From positions 23,560,001 to 23,624,000 of the forward strand of contig JBHGNT010000005.1 in NCBI GenBank assembly GCA_043228905.1: 64,000 bases of DNA. The letters run 5' to 3'. Position 1 is the stretch's first letter. Each line of letters starts with the position of its first letter. Below, in pieces: positions 21,529 through 32,202 of this stretch. A program made the position numbers and the translations under genes. A model generated the notes under the pieces. That model was given only the letters and a program-made list of their open reading frames with translations, did not search any database and was not told the origin of the DNA. The DNA is from Azolla caroliniana. Lineage: Eukaryota > Polypodiophyta.

Positions 21529-21661
21529 ACTCATTCCTTCTCTCAAAGTTCGACACCTCTCATAGTACTAATCCTTCTCTGTCTTAGTACTATTCCCCGA
21601 CAATAGTACTAATCCTTCTTTTAGTACTAATTCCTTCTCTGCCTTAATAGAGTTCCTGACA
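21199..21661 (+). repeat. chromovirus B 3' LTR
   Basis: 463 bp. It matches the 5' LTR except for one extra CT unit. GCATT follows at 21662. Confidence 0.95.
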
Positions 21662-21666
21662 GCATT

Positions 21667-23458
21667 GGCAGCGGGGGAAGGCGAATCCGAAGCATTTTCG
21701 GCATTTGAATCAGGTTCGGATGGGGAATACAACGCGGAGATGAACTACCGCAGCAGTAACGACACCCCAGGAGAACCAGAGGACGAGGAGTCGGATACCT
21801 TGCCGACACTGGAACCAGAATTGGTAAGATTGGAAACTCCGATACCGGAAGTTGACCACACACCGGAACCAAAAGTCGAGGATGAGAGACCTCCGACACC
21901 GGATGTCCAGGAGGAGAAGCCTCCGACACCAAAGAAGGAGCAAGAAAGATCTTCGACGGCGACAGAAGACCGGGAAAAACCTCCGACACCAAAAGAGGAG
22001 GAACGACCACCGACACCACCAGCCCGTGTACCGACACTAGACGACGATATGCCGTTCCAATATCCCAGATACCGGGATGATCCGGACGCGGAAGCCCACG
22101 TCCATGCGTTTCATCAGACTTGGGAGGCGAACCATGTGTCCCAACGCTTAAATGTAGCCGAAGAGGAACGCTCAAAAAGGGCAGAGTTCGGCATGACCTT
22201 GGAGGGACCGGCCGCCAGATGGCACCGAACACAAGATCCCAGCACCATCCCCACATTTGAAACATTAAAAACAAAATTTTTGCATTTCTTTCACAAGGAG
22301 ATGGACCAACGGGAAATGGTAGGCTTATTTTACAACATCCGGTAGGAACCAACGGAGAACATTCAACAGTTTGTCATCTGGTTCCAGCGGATCCACAGTC
22401 GGCTTAGCCGGACACCACCAGAGGAAGAAACAAAGGCCATATTCTTAGTAGTCCTCTAGGAACCCTTATGTACGGTGTGCGCCGTTATTGATTTCCGCAC
22501 CAGCAGCATAGATCAAGTGATCGACCGAGTTCGGGAAATGGAAACCTCAAGTTCATGGCTAACCATGGGCGCCCTTCAACGGGCACTACCAACGGAAGAG
22601 GACCTCTGTTTCCGGCAAGCAGTTCAGTGTACGACATGCCTGAATGCCGAACATTCGGCGCTGGAATGCACCATGCGTTCCCAATGCTTGCTTTGCCACT
22701 CCAGAAGTCACACAATGGAACGGTGTGAGTATAACTTGTTAAATCGGCAAGCACCACCGGTCCGGCAAATTGAACCACGAAGCAACCAGGAGGAAGAAGA
22801 AGAACGCTGGCAGCGAGAGGAGCGCTACCGACCGGCACAGGATGTTTGGTACAACAATTGAAGAGATGCTTATGACCGGTATGACAGACAGGATAGATAC
22901 CGGGACTATAATGGACGGTACGAGAGATACAACCGGGATCACTCCCCTGGATACAACCACCGAAGGGATGACTATGGCAAGTATGAAGACCAACACTATC
23001 AAGGTTACCGCAACAAAAGAATTTCAGTAAGAAACGTTATTTCAACAAAAAGGGGGGTCATCCACGCACTTACCCCTGGTCCTCCACCAAGCACACACGC
23101 CGAATCCAGCAATGCACGGAAGCCGTACTGCTATTATTGCCGGCAAGAAGGCCACTATAGTAATCAATGTCCGGCGAAGAGCTACGACAAGCGACCAACG
23201 GTGAACATGGTAGACGCGGAAGTCACGGACATACAACAAGTCACTACAAGATCAAAAGGCAAAGCCACGGAGTGGGAAACTCAAGAAGCCATTCGGAAGC
23301 AGGCAACTGAATGAGTGAAGAAGGCAAATGAGCGGAATGCGGTAGAGCTCGAACAACAAAAAGAGAATGACGAAGAGCTCACCGGCCCAGGGCAACCTGA
23401 AAACCCAACCTGGCAGGCGTTGCAAGAATGCCAAATAACGCTGTCGTTAGGCTAGCTA
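21667..23458 (+). pseudogene. gag: element A gag, second part (several stops)
   Basis: This continues the frame left at 15891. An acidic Pro/Thr/Glu-rich region with repeated 'KPPTPK' blocks (21830-22030) is followed by the Gag core MPFQYPRYRDDPDAEAHVHA and EFGMTLEGPAARWH. It then carries stops at about 22343 (TAG), 22457 (TAG), 22859 (TGA), 23312 (TGA) and 23452 (TAG), but the reading frame otherwise persists. Nucleic-acid binding regions: CTTCLNAEHSALEC with CLLCHSRSHTMERC, an RNA-binding-like Arg/Tyr-rich stretch, and a zinc knuckle CYYCRQEGHYSNQC near 23124. It is clearly homologous to gag of element C. Confidence 0.8.
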
Positions 23459-24589
23459 TTGCAACCGGTACCACGCTTCACGGAAGGACTAAAGACCGGA
23501 AGGACGGCAGCTGGCGCACCACCGGCTCCGGCATTCTTTTCAAATTTGGAGGAAGGACCGGTAGTGGTGGACACAAGTAGTCCGACAATCACAACCATCG
23601 TGAAGGGAAAGGAGCTACTAGGCACGATTATCGATGGAGGATCCGACGTGAACGTGATCAGCCTCCGAACATGTAACACTCTAGGAATCCATGATTGGGA
23701 ACTGTGCCTGTTTTGGCTTCGGATGGCAGACACAAGCTCAGTACGACTGACCGGATTAATACTTGATCTGGAAGTAACCATCGGGGGTCACACATTTCAC
23801 ATTTCCGCAATAGTTCTCCAGCTACAGGCTCAGGGAGCTTACCCACTATTGTTGGGACACCCTTGGTTAAAAACAACACACATAAAGAAAACTGGAGGAA
23901 GAATATAATTACGTTTCGGCGTGGAAAAGCGAAAGTACGAGTACCGACTCAACCACAACCCGGTACCGGCAAGGAGTCAACGCCGCTATATGCGGAATGT
24001 GTCAACACGTTGGAAGGATTGGCGGATGAAGAGGTCAATCAATACTTACAGGAAAATCTGAAGATCGTACCTTTGTTTGAGATTGATTTAACCGAAGCAG
24101 TGTCACCATACATACTGCAACCGGACGGGACCGACGAGGAACCGTATAAAGAAGCAATCCGGGAATTACGGCAAGCACAGGAGGCACTGGAAAAAGAAAT
24201 GGCAGTATCACAGCGCGTGAAAGCATCCCAACTAGAAGAGGTAAACCTAGGTACCACAAAGGACACAAGACTGGTGCACATCGCCAAGGAAATGACTTCG
24301 GAGAACAAAACGGCAATGATCACACTCCTAAAAGAATTTCACGATGTGTTCACCTGGTCCTACGAGGACATGCCGGGACTCGATCCGCAGTTATGTCAAC
24401 ACCAGATACATCTGAGTAAAGACGCCAAACCGGTAGCGCAATGGCGTTACCGGATGAACCCGAATTACGCAGCAAAAGTCAAAGAAGAAATCGACAAGTT
24501 GCTAAGAGTGGGCTTCATCCGATCGGTAAAGAAAGCCACATGGCTCAGCCCGTTAGTGGTAGTACTCAAAAAAGAACGGTAAGATTAGA
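23459..24589 (+). pseudogene. pol: element A retropepsin and linker to RT
   Basis: Frame 23459-23908 contains the protease with GTIIDGGSDVNVIS (D-G-G in place of the usual D-T/S-G) and YPLLLGHPWL. A frame change near 23880-23920 moves to the frame ending at 24582, which carries a Glu-rich linker (LRQAQEALEKEMA) and the start of RT (HQIHLSKDAKPVAQWRYR, then WLSPLVVVLKKE). That frame is broken at an A-run at about 24569, where one base is apparently missing before the next RT block. Confidence 0.75.
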
Positions 24590-25146
24590 GTGTGCGTCGA
24601 CTACCGGAAATTAAATGCGGCTACGGTAACGGATGCCTTCCCACTTCCATTCACGGATGGAGTCCTGGATGCGGTCGCCGGTCATGAGGTCTATAGTTTT
24701 CTGGACGGTTTCAGCGGCTATAATCAGATCCAGATGCACCCCGCCGACCAGGAGAAAACCGCTTTTGTCACCGAATGGGGAGTTTTTGTTGCCGTAGTGA
24801 TGATGTTCGGATTGAAAACGGCGCCGACAACCTTCCAGCGGATCATCATGGAGATTTTCAGAGAATTCATTCCGGCATTCATGCAGGTGTTCTTGGACGA
24901 CTTCACTGTTTATAGCCAGGAAGGGGACCACCTTCAACACCTTCAACTATGTTTGGAGAAATGTAGGGGTTACCGACTAAGCTTGAACCCGGCAAAATGC
25001 GTGTTCGGAGTAAACAGCGGAGCGTTACTAGGCCACATAGTGAGCAAGGACGGTATCGTAGTGGATTCGGACAAAGTAAAAGCAATCCTGGAGGCATCTG
25101 CACCAGCCACGGCAAAGGCACTAAGCCGGTTCTTGGGACAAATTTG
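24590..25146 (+). pseudogene. pol: element A reverse transcriptase
   Basis: CVDYRKLNAATVTDAFPLPF is followed by YSFLDGFSGYNQIQM, MMFGLKTAPTTFQR and the catalytic FLDDFTVYS. The thumb motif GALLGHIVSKDGIVVD ends the block. A TGA follows FLGQI at 25145. Fingers, palm and thumb are all recognisable and of typical spacing. Inactive because of flanking frame breaks and stops. Confidence 0.85.
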
Positions 25147-25932
25147 ATGGCATAGCCGAATGCTCCGGTATCTAGCAGACCTGGCTACACCACTGCATGC
25201 CGCGGTACATCGGACACCGTTCCGATGGACGGACACAAATGACTAGGCTTAACGGGCACTAAAAGTACTGTTGTCACAAGCGCCGGTGGTGCAACCTCCA
25301 GATTGGTCTAAAGAGTTCCATGTGTTCGTTGATGAGTCCGACATTGCAATCGAAAGCGCGCTGATGCAACTTACAGAGCCGAAATGGTACCGGCCAGTCT
25401 ATTATGCCAACCGGATGCTGTCCCAAGCGGAACGTAATTATTCCACGACAGAAAGGGAGGCTTTGGGTATGATCTACAGTGTCACCAAGTTTAGACACTA
25501 TCTGTTGGGAAGGAAATTTTCCTTTCACGTAGATCATTTGGCGCTCCTCTATTTGGTGTCCAAAGCATCACTCACCGGTAAGCTGACCTGGTGGATGTTA
25601 CTACTGCAAGAATTCGAGTTCGAGATATTCCATCGACCCGGCATACAACATGCGGTAGTGGACTATTTAAGCCGATTGGATTCCGGCGAAACCGGTGACG
25701 GAGTCCCAGACGACTTTCCGGATGCAAAGCTGTTTAGAGTCACAACAGAAACGGCAACGGATAGTACGGTCGCAGAGGAAGACAAGTGGCTTACTAACAT
25801 GCACCAATTTCTAAGCACCGGTTTACCTCCGGAGGAGATGAACAAAGACGAGACGAAACGCTTAGCAGTTCAAAGCCGACACTTCTGTCTATTACAGGAC
25901 ACCCTATACCACAAAGGCGCAGATGGCATATG
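25147..25932 (+). pseudogene. pol: element A RNase H
   Basis: After two more stops near 25241-25249, the frame from 25271 gives APVVQPPDWSKEFHVFVDES and the RNase H core: YYANRMLSQAERNYSTTERE, GRKFSFHVDHLALLYL and IFHRPGIQHAVVDYLSRL. It ends in the linker to integrase (LYHKGADGIW), where transposon T interrupts the codons. Confidence 0.85.
25927..25932. repeat. target-site duplication CATATG, left
   Basis: CATATG occurs again at 36580-36585. Removing T and one copy restores a continuous element A frame, GAT GGC ATA TGG CGG CGT. CATATG is itself palindromic, so the boundary could shift by a base or so. Confidence 0.8.
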
Positions 25933-25955
25933 GGTAAAAGCATGCGAGTGGAAAC
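25933..25955. repeat. transposon T left terminal inverted repeat
   Basis: Begins GGTAAAAGCATGCG and ends GTGGAAAC. It matches the inverted right end at 22 of 23 positions. Confidence 0.9.
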
Positions 25956-26182
25956 ACTATTATAGCTAGTTAGCTACTAAAATGGACATAGCTAATTAGC
26001 TATTTGTTTAGCTAGTCTTTTTTGTGGGAAAATCAAATATTTGAAAAACTAATTTATGAAAAAACTCAAATATTTGAGCTTCTGTTTCAGACGTAGTGGA
26101 ACTTGGGGAATAACACCATCATCTAAGGTCGACTTCAATGTCATCAATCTCCTGTTTAGCCTAAGTTTGATTTTGAACGCAG
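25956..26182. promoter_or_regulatory. transposon T left subterminal region
   Basis: The TIR is followed by TAGCTAGTTAGCTA and GCTAATTAGCTA copies (25962-26001), then AT-rich upstream sequence of the plus-strand gene. These are plausible transposase-binding or promoter sequences. Confidence 0.4.
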
Positions 26183-28273
26183 ATGGAGAACTCAGAGCAC
26201 GAACGCAAACGTAGCTCCCGCAACAGCAGAAAATCGACATTGCAGATTGAGAGCTACAACACGGAACCCGCTCGATCATCGTCCAGGTATGTTTCAGTTA
26301 CAGAAACCCCAAACATTTGTTTTTTCTTTTTGACTACTGTCTGAACTTTGATGCCAATTCATATTTCCCCAAAATCGAATAGGGCGAAGTCCTTGGAGTC
26401 CCATACAAGGATGTCTTGCAGATCGGGGAGTAGTAGCAGGTGTGTTTATATTACTTTTTTTGTGTTTAATCTTGTCTTTAGTGATGATTGGGGTTTCTGA
26501 TTGAAATTTCTAATTAGGGTTTTTGTTTATAAATTTCTGATTAGAATTTCTGATTAGGGTTTGTGATTGAAATTTCTGATTAGGGTTCCTGTTTGAAATT
26601 ACTGATTAGGGTTTTTGATTATAAATTTCTGATTAGAATTTCTGAATAGGGTTTTTGTTTATAAATTTCTGTTTAGGATTTCTGATTAGGGTTTGTGATT
26701 GAAATTTCTGATTAGGGTTTTTGATTGAAATTTCTGATTAGGGTTTTTGATTGAAATTTCTGATTAGGGTTTTTGATTATAAATTTCTGATTAGAATTTC
26801 TAAATAGGGTTTTTGGTTACAAACTTCTGATTACAGATTTTGATTAGGGTTTCTGATTTCAAACTTCTGATTACAGATTTTGATTAGGGTTTCTGATTTC
26901 AAATTTCTGAATACAAATTATGATTAGGGTTTCTGATTTGCTAAGTTAAAGATTTTGCACCATTTTTGTTGTTGTTTATTGGGGTTTCTGATTTTGCACT
27001 ATTTCTTATTTTTGAAATGATATTTCAGATGGCTCGTTCCTCCGTATCCGAGAGTGCTAAACTTCGCAAAATTTTGTGAGACAAAGGAGGACTTCCACAA
27101 CACCTATGGTCTGTCACTCGAGGGTGTTGACCCTGTTGTCCTAAGTGATAAATTGATCAGTGATGTAGATTGGATGACAGTATATACAGTGCCTAGAGTC
27201 AAAGGCAAGGTCAAGCTGAAGCATGTACGAGCCGACCGGTACGATGACTGCATGAGGCTGCACCAGAAAGTTCATCAGGAGATCCCAGTCAACAATGAGT
27301 TGTCAGTTTCATTAGCTAGAGCATTTGCATATGAGTACTACAAAACAACGAAGGAATCCAGAGACCCTGAAATGTATAGGGTAGCTTGGGTAGTCTATGG
27401 TGAGGCATCGGTAAAAAGATGCCGAAAGATGGGGACCTTGGCACAAAAAATAGATAGATTTTGGAGCATGGTAGCTGTTGATGCAACTGCCGACTCCCAG
27501 CAAGACCGGGGGCATACACCACACCGACACCCAAGGAAAGCCAATGTCGATGATCCAGGTGAGACATTGGCATTTTTTAAGACTGATTTAGAGAAAGCCA
27601 CACTGGCTTCTGCAATGGAGAGCAAAGTTACTTCCGCTGTTACAACGATTAGAAATAAGATTCAGGTAACTATTGTTTTGCTGGTATGTGATTGTGTTAT
27701 AAATAACTTTGAGGGTAAAATGTGCTAATCAAGCATTATCTGGAATAGGTTGCGCAACAGGAGCTTGAATTAGAGGGGCCACTGGATCCCCAACGTAAAA
27801 TACAACTGCAAATAGAGATCCAGGTTCTTTCAATGAACCTGGACCTTCTAGGTGTAAATACTGTTGTAGATTACAATTTGGATAAGCTTCAAGTAAGTTA
27901 ACAATTCCTGAGCAAAGTTGGTGTATCTTTCAACAACAGGAATAATTAATCGGTAAATTTCTCTGTTGCGTTGAAGGAACAATACATTCATCAAGAACAG
28001 GAAGTTAGCTGTCTTAAGAAGCAGCTACATTTTGTGGAGGGAATGGTAAGGACCAGACAGGATTTGGACCTGAACATTCTTGCTCCCTTACCAAATGAGG
28101 CAGAACCAAAAAATGATTTATTGACAGTTCAAGCACGTTGCATCGCTTGCGGGTTAGGTGTGGAGGACAAAACTGCGTCTTTGTTGGTTCACCTACAACT
28201 ATGCAACCACACATACCATTTGCTTTGTTTTCAACATGCCTGTCGAATTGCTGCATTCTGTTTGGGAGATTGA
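26183..28273 (+). CDS. transposon T accessory gene 1, five exons, RING-H2-like C-terminus
   Basis: A consistent gene model gives about 412 aa: exons 26183-26286, 26383-26439, 27029-27665, 27749-27892 and 27977-28273 (TGA). All introns are GT-AG and keep the frame. Exons 1-2 encode a basic Ser/Arg-rich N-terminus (MENSEHERKRSSRNSRKS). Exon 3 is a folded-looking domain of no known family (YPRVLNFAKFCETKEDF, then LARAFAYEYYKTT and MYRVAWVVYGE). Exons 4-5 have helical, Gln/Leu-rich segments and end in CIACG...LCNHTYHLLCFQHAC. That cysteine/histidine pattern resembles the second half of a RING-H2 finger, but I cannot place all eight ligands. The gene points inward from the left end. It could be an accessory transposition factor or DNA-binding protein, but this is not shown. 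Confidence 0.6.
26500..26960. repeat. GATTAGGGTTTYTGATT tandem repeat in intron 2
   Basis: About 20 degenerate units of TTTCTGATTAGGGTTTTTGATTGAAA fill most of the 589-nt second intron. The TTAGGG words here are part of a longer intronic unit, not telomeric arrays. Confidence 0.8.
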
Positions 28274-28319
28274 AGTACAACTCTACCAAATGAGTGGAGA
28301 AAACTAATAGGTATACCAT

Positions 28320-29462
28320 ACTGTAGCTAATAAGCTTAGTCTTTTCTAATTAGCTAAGCCGTCAAAAGTATGGAAACTATTTTGTTGCTATCGTTGTAGC
28401 TAATTAGCTACTACCATAGTTGATTAAAGTAGCTAATAGCTATCCTATTAGTTAATTAGCTACTGCCATAGTTTACTACAATAGTTAATTAGCTAAGTGG
28501 CAGCTAGTTACCTACTAGCTAATTAGCTATCCTACTGGCAGCTAATTAGCTAATGCCAGCTAGTTAGCTACTAGCTAATTAGCTACTCATAGCTAATTAG
28601 CTAGCACCATAGTTGTGTAAAGTAGCTAATTAGCTATCCTACTAGCTAATTAGCTACTGGCAACTAATGAGCTACTAGTTAATTAGCTATCCTAGTAGCT
28701 AATTAGCTATGGTACTAGCTAATTAGCTAGTACCATAGTTGTGTAAAAAAGCTAATTAGCTATCCTACTAGCTAATTAGCTACTAACAACTAATTAACTA
28801 TCCTACTAGCTAATTAGCTATCCTAGTAGCTAATTAGCTACTGCCATAGTTGTGTAAAGTAGCTAATAAGCTATCCTAGTAGCTAATTAGCTACTGGCAG
28901 CTAATTAGCTATCCTAGTAGCTAATTAGCTATTGGCAGCTAATTAGCTATCCTAGTAGCTAATAAGCTATCCTAGCTACTACATAGTTGAGAAAGTAGCT
29001 AATTAGCTATCATTGTAGCTAATTAGCTATCCTACTAGCTAATTAGCTATCCTAGCTACTACCATAGTTAGTAAAGTAGCTGATTAGCTATCCTAGCTAC
29101 TACCATAGTTGAGTAAAGTAGTTAATTAGATATCCTAGTTACTACCATAGTTGAGTAAAGTAGCTAATTAGCTACCATAGTAGCTAATTAGCTATCCTAG
29201 CTACTACCATAGTTGAGTAAAGTAGCTAATTAAAGTAGCTAATTAAAGTAGTTAATTAGCTACCATAGTAGCTAATTAGCTATCCTAGCTACTACCATAG
29301 TTGAGTAAAGTAGCTAATTAGCTATCGTACTAGCTAATTAGCTATCCTAATTAGCTATCCTAATTAGCTATCATATTGCTAATTAGCTATCGTACTAGCT
29401 AATTAGCTATCCTAGCTTCTACCATAGTTTAGTAAAGTAGCTAATTAGCTATCCTAAATAGC
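28320..29462. repeat. transposon T palindromic array, left block
   Basis: This is over 1.1 kb of repeats of TAGCTAATTAGCTA, often spaced as TAGCTAATTAGCTATCCTAG (20-bp period). Irregular units contain CTACCATAGTTGAGTAAAG. Every TAGCTAATTAGCTA is its own reverse complement. Non-coding. Confidence 0.95.
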
Positions 29463-29469
29463 TGCCATG

Positions 29470-29898
29470 TTATTGTACAATCTTGTAGATTAAGGACGTC
29501 ACATGATGTGTCTAGTGTTGATGACGCTGCAACAGATGAGGATACTGCTGCCAACGTGGCTGAAAGTAAGAGTCCTGCTATCACATCTCCTTCAGATTAG
29601 CTCCACCCTATTCTTTTGGAACAGTGTACTGAATTAGGCAACGATGTGAAATGCCATGAAATAGTGGAAACAACATGTAAAACTGAGGTTCACAACAACA
29701 ATGTTTATGAACACTTGATGCAACATTTCTTCGAATCTCAAGACCTTGATTCCACTCCCTCGAGCCCAACTACCGAAAATGTCAACAACAATGAAATAGT
29801 GGAAATAGTGGAAACAACATGTAAAACTGAGGTTCACAACAACAATGTTTATGAACACTTGATGCAACATTTCTTCGAATCTCAAGACCATAGTAGCT
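29470..29898 (+). pseudogene. transposon T accessory gene 2, truncated 5' duplicate
   Basis: From ATTAAGGACGTCACATG (29492) to SQD (about 29889) this segment is repeated almost exactly at 30100-30360. Its frame MEQCTELGNDVKCHEIVETT starts at a TTG (29616) after an in-frame TAG. It contains an internal repeat of VETTCKTEVHNNNVYEHLMQ and runs into a palindromic array, so it stops early. It looks like a copy made when the neighbouring gene and array were duplicated. Confidence 0.6.
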
Positions 29899-30062
29899 AA
29901 TTAGCTATCCTAACTACTACCATAGTTGAGTAAAGTAGCTAATTAGCTATCATACTAGCTAATTAGCTATAGTAATTAGCTATCATACTGCTAATTAGCT
30001 ATCGTACTAGCTAATTAGCTATCCTAGCTTCTACCATAGTTTAGTAAAGTAACTAATTAGCT
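29890..30062. repeat. transposon T palindromic array, middle block
   Basis: This is a short block of the same TAGCTAATTAGCTA units between the two copies of accessory gene 2. It is part of the segmental duplication. Confidence 0.9.
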
Positions 30063-30099
30063 ATCCTAAATAGCTACCATGTTATTGTAGAATCTTGTA

Positions 30100-30626
30100 G
30101 ATTAAGGACGTCACATGATGTGTCTGGTGTTGATGACGCTGCAACAGATGAGGATACTGCTGCCAACGTGGCTGAAAGTAAGAGTCCTACTATCACATCT
30201 CCTTCAGATTAGCTCCACCCTATTCTTTTGGAACAGTGTACTGAATTAGGCAACGATGTGAAATGCCATGAAATAGTGGAAACAACATGTAAAACTGAGG
30301 TTCACAACAACAATGTTTATGAACACTTGATGCAACATTTCTTCGAATCTCAAGACCTTGATTCCACCCCATCGAGCCCAACTACTGAAAATGTCCAAAC
30401 AGATCCCTCTGTACTTGAAAAGCTAGTTCAAGAAACGGCTGATGTGCAATTAGCTGCTGAGGCGATGGGAAGGTTGTCGGAGGAGGACACACTTGCGCAT
30501 TGGGTGAAAGAAGCAAAGCTAAATGGGGAACCGACCAGAAAAAGGCTGAAGAAGGGGCCACGATCGGGAACAAGACCAGTTACTCGGTCAAGGGGCCCAA
30601 ACGTAGTGGAGCGAAATACTGTTTAG
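30100..30626 (+). CDS. transposon T accessory gene 2, full copy
   Basis: The open frame from 30228 (TTG) encodes about 132 aa. Upstream of an in-frame TAG at about 30210, the same frame reads an acidic TSHDVSSVDDAATDEDTAAN, so the real protein may be longer or spliced. The sequence contains a block (VYEHLMQHFFESQD), an Ala/Glu helix, and a basic C-terminus with a likely nuclear-localisation cluster (TRKRLKKGPRSGTRP). No known family. It may be an upstream exon of the HAD-like gene that follows, since both contain VAESK and similar polar repeats. That is only a guess. Confidence 0.4.
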
Positions 30627-30875
30627 TTGGATATGATTGTTAGCTTAGGGATTTTGCTAGGGTTTTATGAAGTTTTACTATCCTGTTGGACAAGTAAAAC
30701 CTCAGATTGGTTGTTGCTTGATCCACATTATGTAATGGAACTCTATGATGTTTTTCCAAGATAATTTGAAGAGTGTTGTTCTATGACTGAAACTCTTTGA
30801 TGTTCAGGATGTTGTTTTGTGAGACTGTTAGTTACTTTGTGAGTGTGAATATGTTGGTGTTTTCTGATGTTGCAG

Positions 30876-31795
30876 AGTCTAAAGGGTTTGATTCTATTGC
30901 TCGTAAGGCCAATGGCAGTGTGGATACTGTTGATGTTGCAGCATGTTTAAAGGGCCCCATCTTGAAAGTAGATGTAGCAACTGACACAAGTGATCTGGTC
31001 ACACAAGTTGATCAAGCATGTTGCACAGATGACTTGGTGTTGGAGGTAGATGCAGCATGTGATACCAGTGGACTGATATCGAGCAGATCAGTAGCTACAT
31101 GCACCGAGGTAATCCAAGGATTGATAACTAAGTCGACAAAACAAGAGCACCAGAATTTGAAGCCAGGACCAACACAGTCGACTAGGGGTTTGAAGAGGAA
31201 AAGGATGCCAGTTGTGTCGACCGAACCTGAGCTGATTGAGATTGATCGTATACTACCAGAAAATGGTGTAACAGCGGCTCAGTTTCAGGAATGGAAACCT
31301 AAACCACTAGAAGTCGAAAGAAGAGCCTTGATCTTGGAGCTTGATAAAGTCTTGATGAGTGTGAGATATATGCAGCCAAGGAGGGACACGAATCAGTTTC
31401 TAGAGTGGGCTGTGCAATACTTTGATTTGTTTATTTGGAGTGAAAAACCAAAATCAGATGTGTGGAAGTGTTTAGCAAGATTCTTCCCAAAATGGCGAAG
31501 TCGTTTTAAAGGTCAATGGGCACAAGAAAATTGTGAGCAAATGGAAGCTGCAAGATTAAAGAGACTTTCTGATTTTTGGGCTACTTGGCCTGAATATAAT
31601 GCCGACAATACATTGATTTTGGATATAGAACATTTCCGGCACTACTTCAATATTCGGAGATGCTGTCTCATTCTACCCGAGGAAATGCCTGAACAGTACC
31701 TGGTGCAAACAGTGAGCTGCCAACTAGGTGCATGGTTGTGGACTCCATACCGAGCTCGATATGCGGATAATATATATGTAGACTCGTTCCATTGA
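30876..31795 (+). CDS. transposon T captured FCP1-like (HAD) domain protein, catalytically degenerate
   Basis: The open frame runs 30797-31795. A good splice acceptor (TTCTGATGTTGCAG) ends at 30875, so the coding exon probably begins at 30876. The first half is polar, with imperfect repeats around VDVATDTSDLV and VDAACDTSGLI and a basic GLKRKRMPV. The second half (from about 31325) follows the order of plant FCP1/NLI-interacting phosphatase domains: RRALILELDKVLMSV (motif I), FLEWAVQYFDLFIWSEKPKSDV (motif II region), YNADNTLILDIEHFRHYFNI (motif III). In the family, motif I is D-x-D/N and motif III is DDSP. Here they are ELD and DIEH, so phosphatase activity is unlikely. It was probably captured from the host and reused as a binding domain. 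Confidence 0.55.
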
Positions 31796-32202
31796 CTAGC
31801 AAGAGCTTAGCTGTTTATAGGAGATTTGTAGACATTTCCAATGGTAATTTATAAATATGTAAAGAGATGACATTATTCAATGAAGAATTTAATTCCTTGT
31901 TCCCACTGTACTTATCTATTGTGTAATTTGAGGAATATGTTGCAGATTGTTGATTTCATGTTATTGATGACTATTTAGCTATTGACAACTAATTAGCTGC
32001 ATTTGTACAGCTAATTAGCTACTGGTGACTATTTCACTATAACTTATAACTTAAAATTGAACAAAAAAGACATGATTTTATTGAGAAAGAAGCACAGAAA
32101 GCAGACTGTATACAAGAAATTGATTCTCAAACGAATTTATTTAACTGTTTTCGCGAAATACATGTTTGTTTTACAAGAGAACATGGTAAGTGCTACTTGT
32201 AG
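31796..32202. other. transposon T intergenic region between convergent genes
   Basis: This is the 3' flank of the HAD-like gene (plus) and the transposase gene (minus). It is AT-rich, with a few ATTAGCTA words near 31977-32010. No ORF. Confidence 0.6.

Larger units (their letters stand above)
15892..21661 (+). mobile_element. complete Ty3/gypsy chromovirus B
   Basis: 5.77 kb with LTRs of 461 and 463 bp. They appear identical apart from two bases in a CT microsatellite. TSD is GCATT (15887-15891 and 21662-21666). It holds intact gag and pol ORFs with all enzymatic domains and a C-terminal chromodomain, so it looks young and potentially capable of transposition. It is inserted in gag of element A. 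Confidence 0.95.

Noticed and set aside
26500-26960. TTAGGGTTT words suggesting an interstitial telomere array.
   Set aside because: The words are part of a longer irregular unit (GATTAGGGTTTYTGATT) inside an intron, not tandem telomere repeats.
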